DNA of 55,806 bases from positions 1 to 55,806 of the forward strand of contig SKTU01000026.1 in assembly GCA_007122455.1 (NCBI GenBank), in the 5' to 3' direction. Source of the DNA: Haloarculaceae archaeon (lineage in GTDB: Archaea > Halobacteriota > Halobacteria > Halobacteriales > Haloarculaceae). A model generated the notes under the pieces. It was not told the origin of the DNA, did no database searches, and saw only the letters and a list, made by a program, of their open reading frames with translations. Below are positions 52,422 through 55,806 of the stretch, in pieces (the first letter of the stretch is position 1; every line of letters starts with the position of its first letter). Made by a program: the position numbers and the translations under genes.

Positions 52422-52967
52422 TTACTGGTCGCCGAGCGACAGCTCAGCCAGTTCGTCGTACAGCAGGTTCTCGGGGAGCGACTCCGTCCACGTGATCGCG
52501 TCGACGCCCTCACCAGGGGTGAGATCCCCCCGAACGTAGCTGCCGTCGAAGCTGACGAACGGGTTCGGAAGCGGGGTGCGATCGGTCCAATCGTCCATGT
52601 AGAGAAGGTGAATCTGTGCGAGTCCGTCGATCCGGGCCTCGACGCCGGTCGTCTCCCGAACGCCGCGACGGGCACACTCCCGATAGGACTCTCCCGGCCG
52701 GCGACCGTCGCCGGGATCGATCCATCCGTCCGCGGCATCGTAGTGGACGATGAGGAGTTCGTCGTCGCGGCGAACGCGGATTCCGGCACCGCCGACGACG
52801 TTGAACCGCTCGAAATTCTCCACGAGGGCGTCGTAGGAGTCGGGTTCACAGTCGACTCGACGGCCGACCAGGTCGACTCTCCCGTAGTCGGCGGTCATAT
52901 CCGCGACCAGTCCGTTGACGTGACGAAGCAGTTCGGCCGACACGGCTACAGTTGCGGGCGGCGACAC
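52422..52967 (-). CDS. Nudix-fold protein with a degenerate Nudix box
   Basis: 181 residues if the GTG at 52967 is used; GCGTATCC centred 26 bp upstream supports it. A later GTG at 52943 or ATG at 52898 are alternatives. The fold is Nudix (GAGIRVRRDDELLIVHYDAADGWIDPGDG..., then NPFVSFDG). The box DPGDGRRPGESYRECARRGVRETTGV departs from GG(x)n-REUxEExGU: the second Gly is Asp, the first catalytic Glu of REU is Gly, and the last Glu is Thr. One metal-binding Glu remains. It may therefore be weak as a pyrophosphatase, or act as a binding protein. Confidence 0.7.
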   Translation of the reverse strand: MSPPATVAVSAELLRHVNGLVADMTADYGRVDLVGRRVDCEPDSYDALVENFERFNVVGGAGIRVRRDDELLIVHYDAADGWIDPGDGRRPGESYRECARRGVRETTGVEARIDGLAQIHLLYMDDWTDRTPLPNPFVSFDGSYVRGDLTPGEGVDAITWTESLPENLLYDELAELSLGDQ

Positions 52968-53024
52968 CAAGTGCGTGTCGGGAGCGTTGGATACGCTTTT
53001 GGGCCGCCGAGAACAGAGTCGGGC

Positions 53025-54011
53025 ATGGAAACCTCGAGCGCGCCCGGGAAGGTGTATCTCTTCGGCGAGCACGCGGTAGTGTACGGCGAGCCCGCAGTGC
53101 CGTGTGCGATCGAGCGCCGCGCGACGGTGACCGTCGACGAGCGCGACGACGGGAGGGTTCGGGTTCGTGCCGCGGACCTCACGCTCGATGGCTTTACCGT
53201 CACGTGGGGCGGAGACGCTGGGGAGGCGCCCGACGTCGACGTCCCGTCGTCGCTGGTCGAGGCCGCGATGGGGTACGTCGAAGGGGCGGTCGAAAAAGCG
53301 TGCGAAGCCGCGGGCGTCACCGAGGCGGGCTTCGACATCACCGTCGAGAGCGACATCCCGCTGGGTGCGGGACTCGGCTCGTCCGCCGCGGTCGTCGTCG
53401 CCGGGATCGACGCTGCGTCGCGAGAGCTCGGCGTGTCGCTCTCCCGGGAGACAATAGCCGATCTCGCGTATCGTGTCGAACACAGCGTCCAGGACGGCCA
53501 GGCCTCTCGGGCCGACACGTTCTGTTCGGCGATGGGGGGCGTCGTCCGCGTACAGGGTGACGACTGTCGACAGCTCGACGTGGCACCGTCGTTGCCGTTC
53601 GTCATCGGGTACGACGGCGGGGCTGGCGACACGGGGAAACTCGTTGCCGGCGTCCGAGCACTGAAAGATCGGTACGGGTTCGCCGACGACACCGTCGCCT
53701 CGATCGGGAAGATCGTTCGCGAGGGCGAAGTCGCGATCGGGGATGGTGACCTCGAGGAGCTCGGACAGCTGATGAACTTCAACCACGGGCTGCTGTCGGC
53801 GCTCGGCGTCTCCTCCCGATCGCTCGACGGGATGGTGTGGGCCGCGAGGGAGGCGGGCGCGCTCGGAGCGAAGCTCACGGGTGCAGGGGGCGGCGGCTGC
53901 ATCGTCGCGCTCGATCCGACCGACGCGACCGAGACGGCGCTCGGATACGCGCCCGAGTGCGAACAGTCGTTCCGCGCCGAACTGGCGGTCAGCGGGGTGT
54001 CCGAGGCGTGA
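53025..54011 (+). CDS. mvk: Mevalonate kinase
   Basis: 328 residues, GHMP kinase family. Substrate motif SSAPGKVYLFGEHAVVYGEPAVPCAI (5-30), the ATP loop PLGAGLGSSAAVVVAG (about 110-125), and the C-terminal KLTGAGGGGCIVAL are all present. It phosphorylates mevalonate, early in the archaeal isoprenoid pathway that supplies membrane lipids. GCTTTTGGG about 27 bp upstream is the likely promoter. The next gene, the isopentenyl phosphate kinase, overlaps by four bases and acts later in the same pathway. Confidence 0.95.
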   Translation: METSSAPGKVYLFGEHAVVYGEPAVPCAIERRATVTVDERDDGRVRVRAADLTLDGFTVTWGGDAGEAPDVDVPSSLVEAAMGYVEGAVEKACEAAGVTEAGFDITVESDIPLGAGLGSSAAVVVAGIDAASRELGVSLSRETIADLAYRVEHSVQDGQASRADTFCSAMGGVVRVQGDDCRQLDVAPSLPFVIGYDGGAGDTGKLVAGVRALKDRYGFADDTVASIGKIVREGEVAIGDGDLEELGQLMNFNHGLLSALGVSSRSLDGMVWAAREAGALGAKLTGAGGGGCIVALDPTDATETALGYAPECEQSFRAELAVSGVSEA

Positions 54012-54736
54012 CGACCGTACTGAAGCTCGGCGGGAGCGTGATCACCGAGAAAGAGGAGCCGGAAACCGTCGACGACGACGCCCTGGATCGAGCCGCCTCG
54101 GCGATCGGAGATCGCGATGATCTCGTCGTCGTTCACGGCGGCGGGAGCTTCGGCCACCACCACGCGGCGAGATACGGCGTCTCGACGACGGACGGAACCG
54201 CGGATCCGGCTGTCGTTCGGACGATCCACGGGGCAATGAAGCGGTTGAACGACGCCGTGGTCGCCTCGCTCGCGGCCGCCGGTACGCCGGCCGTTCCCGT
54301 CCACCCCTTTTCAGTCGCGAGCCGGAGCGCCGACGGAACGCTCCAGCTCCCGACCGACGGGATCGAGTCGATGCTGTCGGAGGGATTCGTTCCCGTCCTA
54401 CACGGTGACGTCGTCGTCCACACCGAACGCGGGGCGACGATCCTCTCCGGTGACGAGCTGGTCGTCTCGATCGCTGCGGCGCTCGAGGTCGATCGAGTCG
54501 GTGTCTGCTCGGCCGTTCGAGGCGTGTTCGACGACGAGGGAGAGGTGATCGATCGGATCGAGTCGTTCGAATCGGTCGCCGACGCGCTCGGTGGAAGCGA
54601 CGCGACGGACGTCACCGGCGGAATGGCCGGGAAGGTTCGCGAACTGTTGGCCCTCGGGTCGCCGGCCTACGTCTTCGACATCGACGGGTTGTCGGCGTTC
54701 GTCGACGGTGAACACCCCGGAACGCGGATCGGCTGA
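54008..54736 (+). CDS. ipk: Isopentenyl phosphate kinase
   Basis: 242 residues from a GTG that overlaps the mvk stop (GTGA). It is an amino-acid kinase-fold protein: VLKLGGSVIT (4-13), VVVHGGGSFGHHHAARYG (about 40-57, with the catalytic His), and GILSGDEL-like TILSGDELVVSIAAAL. It phosphorylates isopentenyl phosphate to the diphosphate, the last kinase step of the archaeal mevalonate pathway. Co-translation with mevalonate kinase fits this job. It is followed by 250 bases without a gene. Confidence 0.93.
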   Translation: MTTVLKLGGSVITEKEEPETVDDDALDRAASAIGDRDDLVVVHGGGSFGHHHAARYGVSTTDGTADPAVVRTIHGAMKRLNDAVVASLAAAGTPAVPVHPFSVASRSADGTLQLPTDGIESMLSEGFVPVLHGDVVVHTERGATILSGDELVVSIAAALEVDRVGVCSAVRGVFDDEGEVIDRIESFESVADALGGSDATDVTGGMAGKVRELLALGSPAYVFDIDGLSAFVDGEHPGTRIG

Positions 54737-54758
54737 GCCGTCGGACGCGACCCGCTTG

Positions 54759-54767
54759 CTTTTTAAC
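54759..54767 (+). promoter_or_regulatory. TATA box of the spacer before RNase J
   Basis: CTTTTTAAC in the context GCTTGCTTTTTAACGTCGG is a strong TATA box; a start near 54790 is predicted. An 8-base tandem repeat CGAGTAAC x2 (54785-54800) follows. The start would be nearly 200 bases before the RNase J ATG, far longer than the leaderless transcripts elsewhere in the window. Confidence 0.5.
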
Positions 54768-54789
54768 GTCGGAGAGAGAAGCATCGAGT

Positions 54790-54980
54790 AACCGAGTAAC
54801 GGTCGCCCAGGGTACTGGTGGGCGACCGGCGAGCGCGAACGGGCGACGGGCCGGTGGGCTATCGAAGGCCTCTCGGAATCCGACCGTTTGCGGGCCGATT
54901 CAATCGGCTTCGCGTCCGTCGTAGACGGCCGTGGATATGGCCGGTCGCCCACTTCTTGGTCTACGCGGCCGCTCGGACCG
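54790..54980 (+). ncRNA. Structured RNA candidate or regulatory leader before RNase J
   Basis: This spacer is dense in hairpins: GGTCGCCCA/TGGGCGACC (54801-54809 with 54819-54827), GCCGAT/ATCGGC (54894-54908), CCGTC/GACGG (54916-54928) and CGGCC/GGCCG (54926-54943). The bases at 54818-54830 can instead pair with 54940-54952 over 13 base pairs, because GGTCGCCCA occurs twice (54801 and 54943). The two pairings exclude each other. It could be a stable ncRNA (for example an H/ACA-type guide) or a switch in the RNase J leader. RNase P and SRP RNA motifs were not found. Confidence 0.4.
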
Positions 54981-54986
54981 ACAACT

Positions 54987-55806
54987 ATGGAAATCGAAAT
55001 CGCAACCATCGGCGGCTACGAGGAAGTCGGTCGGCAGATGACTGCCGTCCGCGCTGGCGACAACGTCGTCATCTTCGACATGGGACTGAACCTGTCGAAG
55101 GTCCTCATTCACGACAACGTCGAGACTGAACGGATGCACAGCCTGGATCTCATCGACATGGGAGCCATTCCGGACGACAGAGTGATGAGCGACATCGAGG
55201 GTGACGTACAGGCGATCGTGCCGACGCACGGCCACCTCGACCACATCGGCGCCATCTCGAAGCTGGCGCACCGCTACGACGCTCCCGTCGTCGCGACGCC
55301 GTTCACCATCGAGCTCGTCAAACAGCAGATCGAGAGCGAACAGAAGTTCGGCGTCCAGAACGACCTGATCAAGATGGATCCCGGCGAGACGATGTCGATC
55401 GGCGAGAGCTGCGAACTCGAGTTCGTCAACGTCACCCACTCGATCATCGACGCGATCAACCCGGTACTGCACACTCCGGAGGGTGCGATCGTCTACGGGC
55501 TCGACAAGCGGATGGACCACACGCCGGTCCTCGGCGATCCGATCGACATGAAGCGGTTCCGCGAGATCGGTCGGGAGGGCGTGCTCTGTTACATCGAGGA
55601 CTGTACCAACGCCGGCAAGAAGGGTCGGACGCCGAGCGAATCCGTCGCCCGAGCCCACCTCAAGGACGTCATCTACTCGCTCGAGGACTACGACGGCGGA
55701 ATCGTGGCGACGACGTTCTCCAGCCACATCGCCCGAGTGAAGAGCCTCATCGAGTTCGCCGACGACATCGGACGCCAGCCCGTCCTCCTGGGACGCTCGA
55801 TGGAGA
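54987..55806 (+). CDS. rnj: Ribonuclease J (beta-CASP), 3' end beyond window
   Basis: The ATG at 54987 begins [24 protein letters not shown]; 273 codons are visible before the edge. The metallo-beta-lactamase motif [12 protein letters not shown] (about 72-83) and later metal ligands ([10 protein letters not shown]) are present, and the beta-CASP region begins near 205 ([18 protein letters not shown]). It is the archaeal RNase J family of 5'-3' exoribonucleases. The spacer before it may regulate it or be a separate RNA gene. The C-terminal half is not in the window. Confidence 0.93.
   Translation, partial: MEIEIATIGGYEEVGRQMTAVRAGDNVVIFDMGLNLSKVLIHDNVETERMHSLDLIDMGAIPDDRVMSDIEGDVQAIVPTHGHLDHIGAISKLAHRYDAPVVATPFTIELVKQQIESEQKFGVQNDLIKMDPGETMSIGESCELEFVNVTHSIIDAINPVLHTPEGAIVYGLDKRMDHTPVLGDPIDMKRFREIGREGVLCYIEDCTNAGKKGRTPSESVARAHLKDVIYSLEDYDGGIVATTFSSHIARVKSLIEFADDIGRQPVLLGRSME

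Noticed and set aside
54818-55129. A 103-codon frame before and into RNase J
   Set aside because: It overlaps the RNase J start in another frame and has an Arg-rich, domain-free translation. The hairpin-rich sequence is better explained as RNA structure.
1-55806. Mobile elements, CRISPR arrays and defence islands
   Set aside because: No transposase, integrase, phage gene, cas gene or regularly spaced repeat was found. The Cas4-like domain at 28778-31441 is part of a Dna2-type helicase.

Overview
The window is haloarchaeal (class Halobacteria) chromosomal DNA. It is GC-rich and encodes strongly acidic proteins. Its information-processing genes are archaeal: uS13-uS4-uS11-RpoD, eL18-uL13-uS9-RpoN-RpoK-enolase-uS2, Lsm-eL37, and RNase J. 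Many genes have a TATA-like box about 26-29 bp before the start codon, which indicates leaderless mRNAs. Lipid genes (mevalonate kinase, isopentenyl phosphate kinase, archaetidylserine decarboxylase) agree with this. I cannot name the genus from the sequence alone. No insertion sequence, integrase, CRISPR array or rRNA was seen.

Layout. 1-3.9 kb: an amphi-Trp protein (cut by the left edge), a class III aminotransferase, an MgtC/DUF4010 membrane protein and small zinc-ribbon or membrane proteins. 3.9-7.6 kb: a GlmU-type nucleotidyltransferase/acetyltransferase, then a divergent pair made of a RimK ATP-grasp/retropepsin fusion and an aspartoacylase-family hydrolase. 7.6-10.5 kb: a zinc/manganese-type ABC importer with two palindromes at its promoter. 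10.7-14.2 kb: the sdhCDBA operon. 14.2-20 kb: thiM-thiE, XapX, AlkA-type glycosylase, cysE, a long-chain acyl-CoA ligase and Hsp20. 20-28 kb: pssD, purF, eL37-lsm, an M42 peptidase, a frameshifted ring-cleaving dioxygenase, a DUF2342 zincin and a DUF35-thiolase pair. 28-39.5 kb: an NTF2-like protein, a Cas4-like nuclease/SF1 helicase, form III RuBisCO with a small leader gene, HAD-IIA, CDGSH, VOC, two PH-domain proteins, a macro domain, an HTH_10 regulator and TyrRS. 39.6-43.8 kb: a translationally coupled pair of secreted or membrane proteins (PKD domains) with sharply AT-rich patches. 43.8-46.2 kb: moaA and mrp. 46.3-52.4 kb: tRNA-Ser and tRNA-Leu with ribosomal protein and RNA polymerase genes and enolase. 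52.4-55.8 kb: Nudix, mvk, ipk, a structured intergenic RNA candidate, and RNase J (cut by the right edge).

How genes work together. sdhCDBA makes complex II. ThiM and ThiE supply and couple the thiazole and pyrimidine halves of thiamine. Mvk and IPK belong to the archaeal mevalonate route, and the DUF35-thiolase pair may feed its first step or a fatty-acid route. PssD finishes archaetidylethanolamine, the lipid linked to archaeosortase processing. Form III RuBisCO belongs to nucleoside/AMP salvage. The least explained parts are the ATP-grasp/protease/deacylase locus, the mosaic PKD gene pair, the RNA-like spacer before RNase J, and several unassigned palindromes at promoters.
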